Below, one piece after another: positions 32,101-43,911 of a stretch of 43,911 nt of DNA. Positions within the stretch are counted from its first letter, which is position 1. Each line of letters begins with the position of its first letter. Below the pieces are notes generated by a model that was given only the letters and a program-made list of their open reading frames with translations, made no database searches and was not told where the DNA came from. A program made the translations under genes and the position numbers. Source of the DNA: Capniomyces stellatus (Eukaryota; Kickxellomycota; Harpellomycetes; Harpellales; Legeriomycetaceae); contig LUVW01000024.1 of the NCBI GenBank assembly GCA_001661515.1, forward strand, positions 204,987 through 248,897, written 5' to 3'.

Positions 32101-33890
32101 TTATTTGTGGAGAGCCTGGTGGTAAGTACTTACTGAAGCTCAGAATTAAAAGTGCTTTTAAGTCCAACTTACACCCTTCTTTTGTATATTCCTAGTCTAG
32201 TTTTATAAAAAACAGTGTTTATTTACACCAGATCAGTTGTGCACTCTGTAAAAGAACATTCTCAGAAGGTGCTTTAAGCTTAGTATTTTTTTTTATCTTC
32301 TTTTTTTTTTTGGGAGGGGGGGGGAGGGAGGGGGCTAATATCTGATTTCGAAGAAGAAAAAACTCCTTAAAAGACGACTTGGTACAGTATTCTATCTGGT
32401 TTACAAGTTACACTTGGAGAGATACCAGTATGATGTTTTCCGTGTATCCAAGACTATTTTTTTTACTTGATCAAGTATGTAGCAATAACTTTTGCATTGT
32501 GCTACCAGCTTGTTGAAAACTAGATCTTTCTTCTTTTATGCTATGTATATAGTTAAACGCAGACTTGATGTTCATATGGTGGAGCTGCTTTGGCAGGAGT
32601 AATCTGAATGTCCATCGTTGTAATATAGAATGCTTATTATTCTTCTACTAACTAAGATTGGGGCCATAAACACTGGCAAATATTTCAAGAGGTTCACATA
32701 ATGTGTTGGTTCAAGGCCAAAACATCGCATTATACATCTGAATGGCATACGTTTACAAGAATAAAGCATTATCTTGATTTGTTAAGCATGGCTATTGTCA
32801 ATTTGACAGTGGAGATCTTGCTCTTTAAAGCGATAATGGCGTTTGATAGTTGGATTTTAAACATATTAACACAACACCTGTACTACAGCAAGTGTAGTTC
32901 CTATGTACTTAAAGAAGCATAAAGAGCCAATTTAAACATGGCATTTAGCACAAGTGGCTTATAAAAAAGGCTGTCCCCTTACACAAGTAGTAGGAGGTAA
33001 AACCAAAACGGAGAGAAGGTGGTGATCACACAGCTGTGTGTTTCTGTTCAGTAAATTGTAAGAAAGGCAGTCGTAACTCAGAGCTACTGTTATATTAATA
33101 ATCGCAAAATAAAAAATATAGGAATCAACTATGAAATTACCGAGTACTGTGGATAGTTTAAGCGATTGTTGATTTCGTTTACCCCCCATCATGTTTATCC
33201 TTTGAGCTATTTTAGTTAACTCGATGCTTTTTTTTATTATTGAACTTGACGCATTTTTGGCTTTATTTGGAAATAACAGTGTAAACTAGGATATAATAAT
33301 TACCGCGATTTGGAATGTTACAAAGTGCTGAAAATCCAAATCGCACTTTTGGTGGAGTGCAAGGTAAAGCTAAAGCAACAGCTTGCTTGCTGTCGCATTA
33401 AAGCCTACGGGTGACAAGAGGACTGGCATGGTACACTGCTTTCAGTGGTTGAAAGTAAATACAAAACCGAATCTAATAAAAAACACAACACAAAAACAAA
33501 ATATACAACAATGAAAATATGCTTAGTAAATCAATAAAAAATATATACACTTAGTTGGTTACAATACAGCTCTTAAAATCCACACTTATCACACTTATCA
33601 CGAACAAGTAGTGTAAGCATGTATTATATTATCCCCAAAAGCAAAAAAGTGATTATACGAAAATGTTACCACTATTACTACCAGTACTACTATTGTCACT
33701 CACATTGTTGTTATCGCTCTCATTATTCAAAACCAACATAACGCAAATTATACTTTTATCAGCGTATTTTGTATTGAATTGCACAAATCATCAATCAAAC
33801 AATGTGGGCAAATGTAGAAGAGTGCGCGCCAATTAGCCTAATTATGGATATTGCTATGGATGTGGATTTGATTGTGGAAATGAATTTTTA

Positions 33891-33932
33891 TATGAATTTG
33901 GGTATGAATTTGGGTATGAATTTGGTTATGGA
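33891..33932 (+). repeat. ATGAATTTGGGT 12-bp repeat
   Basis: Three to four tandem copies of a 12-mer, giving a Met-Asn-Leu-Gly repeat in the overlapping frame (33802-34098). That frame has no recognisable domain. Confidence 0.75.
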
Positions 33933-34840
33933 TGTGTATAGTAGTGTTAGTGTTAGTGGTAGTGGTGACTATAGAATATTTTTTGATTCAATAAATAGCT
34001 TGGTTTATTCGATACAATCATCGCAGTTATTTTTGACGCTTTCAATTCGTTTATTTGTTATTTGTTACTTGTGTTTGATGATTTACTTTTTCCTATAGTA
34101 GAAAATACTTAAAGTAGCTTTCTGATGATGATGATTGTTGCATTAATACATTTTACACAGGTAAATATGCACTTTGTGAGTGGTGTAATGTATGGTTACA
34201 CACCATAAATCGCAGAGTGCACTCGGTGAAAATCAAAAGTAAAAAAAATAAAAGGTTGAGAATAACATTTTAAAAGTGGATTCAATTCTGTTTACTATTC
34301 AAACAACACAGCCAATTGCTTGGTGGAAGTTTATGGGGCATTTTAAATAAACAAGTGCTACATCATGGAATTCCAAAACGGAGGACTTGCTATTGTACTT
34401 AGCACAGCTGAGGGATTGTAGGACAAAATCAATCGTCACTCAAAAATCAGTAAAACAAAAGAACTAAGGAAATATCGGAACATATTAGGAAAATTAAAGC
34501 AAGTACAGCTGTTTAAGAAAAAAAATAAAAGGTAGAAGTGAGAGGGGGTAACAGATTATGGAGCGATAGCTTGGTGATTTCCAATTGTGCATCAAGTAGC
34601 TTAACAAGTGTATGACTGCTCAGATAGTACAACAACACAGATGTAAGCATCTTCATAAAAAAATGCCGCATCATTTCGTCTATTGTTCATCTACTTATAA
34701 GTCTTTCCAAATGGAGTAATTGAGAAATGCCAATAATTGAATTTAGTTGTACTGACTTGAGTTGGAAATATAATGTATATATATATATTTTTTATTTATA
34801 TTTATCCATGTTTATTTTATATATTTTTATTTATTTATGT

Positions 34841-34866
34841 GGTTTATTAGCAACAGAATCAACACC
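34841..34866 (-). repeat. Second-site copy of the dispersed 26-bp element
   Basis: TTATTAGCAACAGAATCAAC here is the reverse complement of the 10.8-10.9 kb arms with two to three differences. It also lies next to A/T-only sequence, as the other copies do. Confidence 0.7.
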
Positions 34867-35098
34867 ATTTAATTTATAATATATGCGATTTATTGGAAAT
34901 ATAATAGGAAACTGGTGCTGTTTTTTATAGATAAGTTTATTGCATTATGAAAGTGAATAATATTAATAGTAAAAAAGTGTGGCAAAGTGAATGTAGGAAA
35001 AAATCGAGTTTCTGAATGAATAAAACTCAAATTCTCATTCTTCTTTTAAGCATTAGTAATGTTAAAGAAAAGCAGGCAGGAGTTATACGCTGTAGAAT

Positions 35099-37046
35099 TT
35101 ACATTTCTGCAATAGTGGTAGCGCCATTCTTGATAGGCGAATTTTGCTTGGAATTACGGCTGCTTATTTGTGATGCTGGGTCAGCAGAGTGCAGACCGCT
35201 GTCATTTAATCTGATTTTGTTGGACTTGGATATATAGTTGGTGCAGCTCTCGTTGGATATCTTGGTCTGCAGAGACTTTATTCCGCTAATACCACTCAGC
35301 TTAGTATCGTTTCCGTTTGTGTAGAACGAGTCACCCGAGACGTTTTCGCTGATTTCTTTAGAGATATTCTCATACGAGTCGTCATCATCAAAGTAAATAG
35401 AGTTTCTTGATGCAGAATTTTTAGAGTGGAGGTTGGATCTCAAGCCGCTCTTTAGGCTGTTTGAGTTGCTAGAGTCGCTGACATCGGAGTCTGCTTTAGT
35501 GCTGTTATCGTCATGGGACTCGGATATCTTGTTTGATCCATCGCTTGACTTTCTAAACTTGTTAACACTGTTGTCTTTAAACTTTTCAAAAAGAGCAGAG
35601 TCGCCGGGAAGCGCAGACGTGGGGCCCATGCTAATGCTGTTGGATCTAACTCCAAGAGGGTTTTTAGAGTAGCTTAAACGGATACCGCCGTTGACTGACG
35701 TTGACAGGATTTGGCCGTCATAATCGCGCAAAGCCATCCCGGCGCATTCAACATCCTTGAACTCAACAAAGCACATTGGTCCGCTGTTTGGTTTTGTGCG
35801 GAAGCACAATCTTTTGTACCCCGCAGCTGATTGGAAGATCTGGCGCAGTTCTTCTTCCTGAGTTCTAACGGGCAGGTTTCCTACATACAAAGTGTTGCAT
35901 GGCGGGTTTTGGTCGTTGGAGTTGATACTGCGAGTAATGGCCATTTTTACAAGCCCGGGTGCAGGTGGGATCATTCCGCTTTGGTTTATCGCTGAAATAG
36001 GCGTTGATACGCTTGGCTGCATACCAATCGAGTTCATATTGTTTCCAGTTGAGATGCTTAGCGAATTAAATCTAGAACGGAATGGGCTGAGATCAATTGG
36101 ACCCTTTGGTATAACAGGGAATTCTATTGAACCCCTGCGCTCTGACTGGGTCTTGATAAGTCCAAACCCGCTTGGACGAATTCCACCAAGCCCACCTGAA
36201 GCCTTTCCACTTATAATGTTGTCCATGTATTCATTTTGAGAGCTATTATCAGCATAAAATCCGTTGTTCATTCCGTTTTCGCTTTGAGTGTTGAACATAT
36301 CCATTGTGCGGTACATCTGGTTAGAGAGCAGGGCGTTTTCGCTAAAGTCAAATGTTCTGCTTGGCTGCAAGGTCATGCCAAGAGGGTGGGCTGATGCTAT
36401 TCCACTGTTGTTAAGACCGCCCAAACCTCTAATTCCGCGTCCCGAGTAAGGGAACCCTGATGGGTTATCAAGACCAAATTGTGATGTATTCATAGCGTTG
36501 GCGCTTTTTTTGGTATGAAGATTCTTTTTGGCCATTTCAGCTTTGATGATGCTGTTTGATTCCGTGTCAATCTTTCTTCCTGTGAGGATGTCTCTTGCTT
36601 CAAGAGCCTCTACTCTTGAGCGAAACTTTGCAAACCCAATCTAAAGTACGGCAACGTAACAGTACAAAAATATACACCAAAGTTAGTCACAGCTTGATAA
36701 ATATGGATTTGAATAAAAAAAGGGTGGGGAGGGGGGGGGGGGGGGNNNNAGGGGGGGGGGGGGGGGGGGGGGGGGAAATATAAATATAAGTTGGCCCAAA
36801 TTAATAGAGTCACAAACTGCTAGCTGGGAAAGTTTGTGAGTTTACATGTAGTTGCATGTGAGGACTTACAATTTGTTTTTTTCCACCTGAAATAGCGTCC
36901 TTTTCTGCTTCTTCGGATGTGGGAAATTTAAGGGTGGCGGCTTCAAACCCTGGCGAGAAAATAAACATGTTTTGAAACTCGCGCTCTTTTATGTCTTCGG
37001 GGAAACCGACAACAAAGATTGTGGTGATGTCTTCTTGAGTATCCAT
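35099..37046 (-). CDS. WHI3-like protein with two RNA-recognition motifs, two exons
   Basis: Cytoplasmic RNA-binding regulator; in yeast Whi3 binds cyclin mRNAs and tunes cell size and fate. Exons 37046-36870 (59 codons) and 36640-35099 join in phase 0 to give 572 aa. The intron has a GTAAGT donor, a GACTAAC branch point (36682-36688) and a TTTAG acceptor. RRM1 spans the intron: TTIFVVGFPEDIKEREFQNM, then KKQI joined to IGFAKFRSRVEALEARD, and a KAEMAKKNLHTK tail typical of the family. RRM2 lies at about 305-385, with LYVGNL (RNP2) and PMCFVEF (RNP1). Between and after them the chain is Asn/Ser/Gly-rich and probably disordered. The intron carries a poly-C tract (coding strand) broken by a 4-N gap, so its true length is unknown. 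Orthology to Whi3 rather than a sister family (such as fission yeast Mde7) is likely but not proven. Confidence 0.9.
36732..36775. other. Poly-G tract with 4-N gap inside the WHI3-like intron
   Basis: 14 G, NNNN (36746-36749), A, then 25 G. It lies fully within the intron, so it does not affect the protein. Confidence 0.92.
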
Positions 37047-39905
37047 TTTGAATTGAGTTTTAGGTTGATTAGTATAGTTGTTTGCTTTTGCAGGTCTGGA
37101 AATGGTTCTAAGCTCCGTTTTTATAAAATGCTTTCGGGTATTTTATTTATTTATTGAAATACCTTTGGGTATTTAGTAATTTATTTCTTTATTTGAATTG
37201 CCTTATTATGATCTTTGATTTGGAGTCTAAAGATAAAAGCCAGAGCAATATAAGCAGTTGTGTGTATGTTTATGTGTATTCTAGTATATCTATACTTGTG
37301 GTTTAGCTGTCGAGTTGAAATGGTCCTGGGTGTATCTTTAATATATATGTTATTGTCTTTTCTTTCTTTCCTTCTTTCTTTCAAAGTATGTAGAAGGAAG
37401 GGCAAAAAAAAACAGTGTTAAAAAAATGATATATTAAAAGAGCCGAGTAAGATTGGTGGTAAAATGTCTATATTTATATATTATTAGATGTGGTAGTTTG
37501 TTATTGTAAGACGTTGCACATTAGGAACAGAACAATAGTAAATATAACCTCTAAAGTAAAGTATCAAAGTTATAAAACAACAATAGTAATTGATGATAAA
37601 AGGTGTCTAAATTAGTAATATTCGCAAAAGTGGAAAGATAGCTTTGATTTAAATAGTTTCCAGCAATAATTACAATTATGCTTTGAGGTTTTCAAATCCA
37701 GACCAACTTTAATGACAGCAGTAGTATATTTGATTGTATTGAAAGAGTAGGCAGAAATGTAAACTGTTTTGCCATTATTATTATTACTTAGGTAATGTAT
37801 ATGCGTCGATAAGTAAAAGCGTATAGAAATTGAGAAAAGGGGGATATAGTAAAACAAAACATGACAGTATGGGATATAAACCTAAACCATACCACATATA
37901 TAAACACGCACGCAAATATACACATGCATACACTATCCACGCAGTTGTATACAAATACATTTGGAGTATATACAATATTTTGTTGATTTATGCAATATGA
38001 TTTGACTCCAAGTTCGCTGATATCAGAATGTCGAAATATGCTATGATATGTTCAACCATTTTTTTTATTTTATCAAGGGTAATATTTGGTTTGACTAATT
38101 GGAGCCATAAAGCACGTTTATGAGACGTTATCGGTTTAATAAAATGCTTTTTTTTAAAATAAATAAATAAATAAAGTAGCATTGCCAACTACAAGGTTGG
38201 CGGTTTCTAAGCCCAATTTTTATCCTTTAACGCATGTAGAAACAAAAACAAAACACATCATTTCTTTACTGCCATTTGCCATTAGCATGGGTTTCCGATG
38301 TAAGGTATTTTATTAATGGCGTGGTATTATTTGCCAGCACTTGAAATTATGGTAGGAAATGCGAACAATTCGATATCCTTGTGTGTTCCGTGAATATGTT
38401 GTGTGTATGTGTGTATACGATTTATATTATTTTATATTGTATTATTTTGTACTAGAAACTTACAAATTTTTGTTGGCTGTTGTCAAACGCATCAATATAA
38501 TGTTTGATGGGCAAAAATAAAAAAAAGGTGTTTATATTTTTCGGAAAGGTTGGTTGGGGGCGTGGATATATCAAATTTAGGTTGAATGGTAGTTGATTGA
38601 ATGGTGAGGTTTCTCCATTTGAACTTTTAAGTTTGAAAGTTGGAACCAAAGGTGATTTTTGTACATTACATTGGTTCGTAATATTAATACACGCTATGCG
38701 TTTATTGTTCAATTTATGATATTTTGATTCAGGGTTTAAAAAAATCAAGGAAACGGTATAAGATCAACACACGGGGATTTTAACATTAAATACCCAAATG
38801 GGAACCAATCGAATTAATTGAGTAGACATTATTTTTTGTTTTCCAAATTGAATAAACAGTTTATTATTGAAATAAATGCAAGCCAGTTTCAGCCAATGGA
38901 GGAGTGGAAAATAATGCAGAGCTCAGCAAATAAAACCATAGATAAAACGCTCGGTAAAATTAATTAAAACGTGGGATTTGAAAAAAAAAAAAAAAAGCCT
39001 GAGAACGATTAATATTATGACTGGAAATATGGAGAGGGGAAAAAGAAAAGAAAAGAAAAGGAGAAAAGACCAACAGATTTTAAGCAAGGATGCATAATGG
39101 GTTGTTGTAATATCAAGAGTATAATGTATACAAATTCTGAACCAAATGAATGGGAGGACTAATGGAGGGAAGAATTATGTATGTGGAAGGAGAGGGGGAG
39201 AGGATGGGGAGAGGATGTAAAGACAAGATAAATGTGGCAAAAATTAAATGCAAGACATAAAGGGCCTAGAACAAAATTAATGCTTAAAGAAATCGGGCCA
39301 GCTTGGCAAATAATACAAGTCTTGGGAATTGAGCTTGATTAAAAAATAAATGACAGCACTAGTAGAGTGGGTTGGGATGGAGTTACATGATGTTATTAGT
39401 ATGAAAGGTTTAAGATGGTTGGGTTCAGCAAATGAGTCGAATAGGAACGTTGGATGTAATAAGAAATGATGCTGAGATAAGTAAAAGCATAGCTGGGATT
39501 GACAGGAGTAGAATATAGAAATTTTAATAGTTTAGAGAGTAAGAGTGTTGGAAAAGTAAGAGCAGGGTTGGGAAACAGTGTTGGGCTGGGGGTGAAAAGT
39601 GAGGGGTGAGAAGTGAGGGGTGAGAGGTGAGAGGTGAGAGGTGAGAGATAGAGAGAGAGAGAGAGAGAGTAGAAAATAATAAAAATTGGTTTTATTATGA
39701 GGAACCCATACAGAATAAAAAAAAGGAAAAAAAAACAAAACAAAACAAAAAAAAGAGCAAGAGGTATATAGTCGAATAAAAAAAAAGGCAAATATTGTAA
39801 GATGTAAATAAAACGAAAAAGAAAATAGTAATGAAATCAAGAGATAAATAAATAAAAAAAGAGAATAAAAATAAAAGAGGAAGAGGAAAGGAATTAGATT
39901 TAGAT
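37047..39905. other. Intergenic region between VPS74 and WHI3-like
   Basis: About 2.9 kb: WHI3-like promoter on the left, VPS74 3' flank on the right. AT-rich with TTTATTTAT runs, CA/TA islands near 37900 and GA-rich repeats near 39.6 kb. No credible coding exon or RNA gene. Confidence 0.5.
39592..39669. repeat. GTGAGAG / GA microsatellite
   Basis: GTGAGGGGTGAGAAGTGAG units grade into GTGAGAG repeats and a pure GA run. Antisense frames here are Ser/Leu artefacts. Confidence 0.9.
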
Positions 39906-41504
39906 TTAGATTACTTTATCCATTTTCCTAAAAACATTTAAAACAGCGGAAACGACTTCTTCAACCTGCATAGTGGCAATGTCAGACTCGGAAACATCAG
40001 AGTAGATGGGGGAGTCTTTGTTGTATGGCCAATGGCCGTAGATGTTTAGGAGCTCTTCAGCACGCATAAAGGCGTGATCACGTGTTTCCATGTCAAGGTG
40101 GTTGAGGGGATTTTCAAGAACGTTGCCAGCACAGGCAGAGCAGACGAGGCTGACGCGGCGGAGTAGGGCGTACAGGTTGTCTGACTCGCCTGGGTAGTAC
40201 TTTGGGGAGTCAAGGGGCGTGAATTTCAAGCGGGAGTTTAGGTTGTTTAGGTTGATATTTGCTGAGGCAGTGGCGACGTTGCTCAGGTGTTGGGAGGCAC
40301 CGGCACCGTTTAGTGGGCGTAGAGATAACGCTGCGGCACGGGGCAGATTTAATGTGTCGAAAACACGTAGCACAATTTCGTACTTTGCACGGTAGTCCTG
40401 GACCGGGTGCGTTGGCATGTCGAAAAACACAAAGTTTTTCTTTTCTGTCCGTAAAACACCCTTGTCAACAAGTCCCTTTGCCAGTCTCTCTCTAACCTGC
40501 TTGAGCTGGAACCCAGCCTTTGACATGTTCCAAGTCTCGCCTATAGTTTATTATTTAATTTACAGTTTATTATTTATTTATTTTACTAGTATTATTATTA
40601 TTATTATTTTCTATTTATCTTTCTATTTACTATTTATTTATTTTACTAGTATTATTATTTGTTTTTCTATTTAATTTACTAGTATTATTATAGTGGTAAA
40701 TGTGGTTTCACAAGCTTTTTTAAATCCCATTCTCTCGCTACTATCACCTTCACCCCTAACTAAAAACTTTTGTATTTTCAAATCAAACAAAGCTCAAACA
40801 TAGATAAAATGTATCCAAGTCTTACCACTTAAAAGATCCATCCAAGAACATACGCTTCGGTTTTTGTCGCTAGTTTTTAGCACTCGAAGGGTTTCGTCTA
40901 GCAAAGCTTCGCCTGTTGGTGCGGTGGAGATAACTTCGATCGGACGGTCAATAACATCGGTTACTCCGGTGTAGGCCCCCTTTTGTATTCTGATTCGCTT
41001 CCTTAAAGCAAGTTCAAGCAATATACAACCTCGCAAAACATACGATAAACTGTCGTTCCAGAATGACAGATAGCCCTAAAAATAACAACAACAACAATAA
41101 ACCCGATGAGTAAATTTTCATATTTAATAAAATTTGGTTTAAATCTAGAACCAATTTTAAAGTGTAAACCGAGATGGGTTGAGAACAACAAATTAAACGT
41201 AAGGTAGGAGAGGAGCAGGCTTGTGTTTGATAGACAGTACACGAATAAAAATAAAAGTACAGTTGGATCTTACTTCGTTGTCTTTTAGTCCCAACAGCAA
41301 AACCTCATCTAGTAAAGAGAGTTTAGGACAATCCTTGTTTTTTTCAGGTGTGTATTCTTCGCTTTCAAGTTTGTTTTTAACCGAGGTTTGGTTGGCGCCG
41401 GTTCTTTGTCTTAGGCTGCTGGTTTTGTTGTTGTTGTTGGAATCATCAGATGTCATTGTAGTTGCAACAACTTTTCGTCGCGTCATTCCAGATTGAGTGG
41501 ACAT
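39906..41504 (-). CDS. vps74: VPS74/GOLPH3 phosphatidylinositol-4-phosphate effector, three exons
   Basis: Peripheral Golgi protein that binds PI4P and the tails of glycosyltransferases and retains them through COPI. Exons: 41504-41274, 41075-40826 and 40540-39906, giving 371 aa. Donors are GTAAGA, acceptors TTTAG and TATAG; phases 0 and 1 agree. The N-terminus MSTQSGMTRRKV carries the paired Arg expected for coatomer binding. Then come LLDEVLLLGLKDNE, GYLSFWNDSLSYVLRGC with PI4P-pocket Trp83 and Arg92, ELALRKRIRI, EALLDETL, SWMDLLSGETW across the second junction, and QLKQVRERLAKGLVDKGVLR. The third exon has a longer, Asn/Ala/Ser-rich insert (about residues 240-275) before the last helices. 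Start chosen at 41504 because upstream in-frame residues do not match the family. Together with STT3 it places glycosylation at both ER and Golgi in this window. Confidence 0.95.
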
Positions 41505-43493
41505 TGTTGTAGTAACGTTGATTGGGTTGTCGTTGCCTGTTTGTTTCCTTTTTCTACTCTTTATATTCCAAGAGCTTAAGTTAAATATCAAGTATCAAAA
41601 TGTATATTTCACAATATGAACTGATGTTGCTGGTATTCGTCTGTTGTGTGTTTATACTTGTTTTACTATTGTTTCCCTTCTATTATTTATCTTCCTTCCT
41701 TTACCTTTTAGTTGTTGATGGTCAAATGCAGTGTGATTAATTCTTTAAACTCGTTGTGGTAGTAAAAAGTTGGTTAGAGCGGGGAGGTGGGGGGGGGGGG
41801 TCCCTTTTTCTTTTTCTGATTGTTAAACCGACTTGGTGTAAATCAAGAAATTTGAAAAGCGAAAAAAAAACTTGGTTTTGGTTGGAAATTAAGTATAAGA
41901 AAGAAAGAAAAAAAGACAAATAAATTAAATAAAGAAGTGTTGGTGAGTCAATTCCGAGTAGTAAGACGACTTGGTGAAGTGAAAAAAAAAGGCAAGTAGT
42001 CTTTACTTTTTTCTGTTCTTGTTGTTTCGAAAAATAAATTACCAAAGTAAACTAATCTACAAAGTGTCAGAATTTAGTTGTAAATTGGCTTTCTTTTTTC
42101 TTCTTCTTTTCTCTTTCTATAGAAGGTCAATTAGGAATGTTGAAAACTCACTATTATCATAAGAAAAAAAAACAAGCCAAAGGTTGTTGCAGTGTATAAA
42201 AAAAAAACAAGCTATAAACGCTGCCTATACAATTTGCCTTTTTTATTTTTTACAACTTTTATTTTTTTCACAAGTAAAGATATTATGGACGATAAACACA
42301 CCCCCCTATCATCCATTTTCCTTAATACTTTTTTGTTCTTTTCTTTTTTTTTAGTTTTTTTAAATCCAATTTTGTAAAGCGGTCTTTGGCCTTTTTTACC
42401 AATAGTAAAAAAAGAAAAAAAATAAAGAAAAAAAAGAAACTAATTAAAGCAAGTGTAAAGTGAATAAAATTTGAGTTAACTTTATTCCAGTTTTTGCCTT
42501 TGATAGGATGAATAATGATGATGAAATGTAATGAGCGATTTGGTTTAACGATAATATAAAGTTGAGAAAGTTTGGGAGGTTTTTTTTTTTCTTTACGTAA
42601 CATTGTTTGGGTAGAAATACAAAAAATAATAAATCGCTATAAATAAACAAAATTAGGCAATAAAGGTGAAAAAAGTAATGGGAATAGAAATGGAAACAAA
42701 ATGGGGGAATGGGAATTGAAATTGAAATTGAAACTGAAATTGGGCAATAAAAATAAAAGGTAAAAAATAAGAGTCACTTGGGTTTACTTGAGATTATTCT
42801 AGGGGATTTGTTTTGTTGCAAGTCAAAATGGTTGTTCGGTGTTATTTAATATAGGGTTAGAGTAAAATGGCTCAATAGAAATGGGAGATGATGTTGATGA
42901 TGATAAAGGCTCATTGAGAATCCTGGAAGTTAGAGGGATATGGTGTAGGATTGATTCAGTAGATTCAGTAGATTCGGTAGATGAAAATAAAAAAATAAAA
43001 AAAAAGTCGCGAAAGCGTTTATTCTAGTACTTGCCGATTAAAAAGTTGACCGTTGACATTTACTTATTAAATGGAAAGATAAATTATCTTGATTAGAGAG
43101 ATTATTAAGTCAAAAGAAAGAAAAATGAATGAAGATAAACAAACACTTTGATTGATCGGGGGGAAGATAGGAACATTTTAGCAGCATTCAAATATGAATT
43201 TATTAGCCAAGCTGGGTCAAGTAACAAAACCGAAATCTCTTGGAATTTTTCCAAAAAAAAGAAAAAGATAAATAAATAAAATGATTACGGCTTAAAGACA
43301 AAGCAATTAGGAATGGTAAAGAGGAAGAGTTGTACGGGGGTGTACGGGGTGAGTGGAGATGGAGGGTGGGAGAATTGATCGGTTTATTGGGATAGTTAAA
43401 TATAACAGAAAAGTGAGACAAAGTAAAAGTGAGACAAAGAAAAGAAAAGAAAAAGTAAACAAAAACAGTAAAAGAAAACAGGTGAAGAAAAGG

Positions 43494-43527
<34 letters not shown>

Positions 43528-43911
43528 ATCGAATAAAGGCAAATATTTTACACCAACAATTGAAAATTATAATTGAATAAAAACTAGTATTGGAATAATA
43601 AGTAGAAAAAGAGTTTTGTTTAGTAAGAAAAAAAAAAAAGTAAATATATAGTACTAACAAGAGGAGTTGAAATTGATTTGTAAGAAAAGCAAAAGAGAAA
43701 ACAATAGTAGACAAGGGGACAAAAAAACAGCAAAGAAACGATAAACGAGATAATAAGAGCAAAGACGAGAGAAACAAAAGAAGAAAGGAAGAAAAGAGAA
43801 AATCGAAATTCGAAAAGGGCAAAAGAGATGAATTTTGGTAAGTAAGAGATTAATAATAGATGACGTAAAGAGATGGTAAAAAAAAAAAAAAAAAAGAGGG
43901 GGGGGGGGAAA
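41505..43911. other. VPS74 upstream region and right contig edge
   Basis: About 2.4 kb dominated by poly-A, AAAAGAAAAG tracts and short repeats (for example GAAATT units near 42715-42745 and GATTCAGTA units near 42955-42980). Lys-rich and Phe/Leu-rich frames are artefacts of these tracts. It ends in A17, GA and 11 G (43898-43908) at the contig edge. No gene supported. Confidence 0.55.

Larger units (their letters stand above)
29174..35098. other. Long gene-poor interval
   Basis: About 5.9 kb upstream of the ECL1-like gene and downstream of the WHI3-like gene. It holds G-rich runs near 32310-32335, a short repeat at 33891-33932 and a copy of the 26-bp element at 34841-34866. GC-richer segments at 30960-31140, 32570-32770 and 33320-33450 are open in more than one frame, but no splice-consistent gene emerges. 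No RNA gene seen. Confidence 0.45.

Noticed and set aside
32690..32730. GGTTCAAGGCC as a possible tRNA B box
   Set aside because: No cloverleaf or A box around it.
33802..34098. 98-codon plus-strand frame
   Set aside because: Built largely on a 12-bp repeat; hydrophobic tail is AT-driven and no domain is visible.
39396..39840. Two overlapping minus-strand Ser/Leu/Phe-rich frames
   Set aside because: Translations of GA and poly-A tracts in the VPS74 3' flank.
43307..43822. 171-codon Phe/Leu minus-strand frame and its Lys-rich plus-strand counterpart
   Set aside because: Both arise from poly-A and GAAAA tracts.
1..43911. CRISPR array, viral or large transposon genes
   Set aside because: No spaced direct repeats of the right size and no integrase, transposase or reverse-transcriptase motif seen in any frame.

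Overview
This is a 43.9 kb AT-rich nuclear fungal contig. The fungal call rests on the gene content: SFP1-, ASH1/GATA-, ECL1- and WHI3-type regulators are fungal families, alongside VPS74/GOLPH3, STT3, frataxin and a Rab18-like GTPase. Short spliceosomal introns of about 120-290 nt, with GTAAGT/GTAAGA/GTAAAC donors and CTAAC-like branch points, are also typical of fungi. Keeping a Rab18-type GTPase, very low GC between genes, long intergenic spacers and many poly-A and poly-G tracts fit an early-diverging lineage, with the Zoopagomycota/Kickxellomycotina type as a guess. The exact taxon is not provable here. The contig begins and ends in poly-G, and all three N gaps lie in poly-G or poly-C tracts.

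Layout. 0-7 kb: the last exon of a membrane protein (+), a six-exon Rab18-like gene (-, assembled here from splice sites), then several stretches of exon-like sequence I could not resolve into genes (3.4-4.4 kb +, 4.6-5.6 kb -, 6.2-6.6 kb +). 8.6-10.1 kb: SFP1-type zinc-finger regulator (+), followed at once by a poly-C gap. 10.2-17 kb: a long sparse interval with microsatellites, an inverted repeat and three short exon-like frames. 17.0-18.2 kb: ASH1-like GATA factor (+). 20.7-21.7 kb: four-exon frataxin (+), tail-to-tail with a secreted CAP-domain protein (22.3-23.1 kb, -). 23.7-25.9 kb: STT3 oligosaccharyltransferase catalytic subunit (-). 28.8-29.2 kb: ECL1-type small zinc protein (-). 35.1-37.0 kb: two-exon WHI3-like double-RRM protein (-). 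39.9-41.5 kb: three-exon VPS74/GOLPH3 (-). From 22 kb on, every confident gene is on the minus strand.

How the genes relate. There is no operon-like or cluster-like pathway. Two themes recur. One is control of growth, nutrient response and cell cycle (SFP1, ASH1-like GATA, ECL1-like, WHI3-like). The other is secretory-pathway function: STT3 for N-glycosylation in the ER, VPS74 for Golgi glycosyltransferase retention, Rab18 for ER/lipid-droplet traffic, and the CAP protein as a secreted cargo. Frataxin serves mitochondrial Fe-S assembly. I found no convincing new biological system. The most useful leads are the genes hidden by introns, a dispersed 26-bp element that forms a near-perfect hairpin, and the unresolved exon-like segments.
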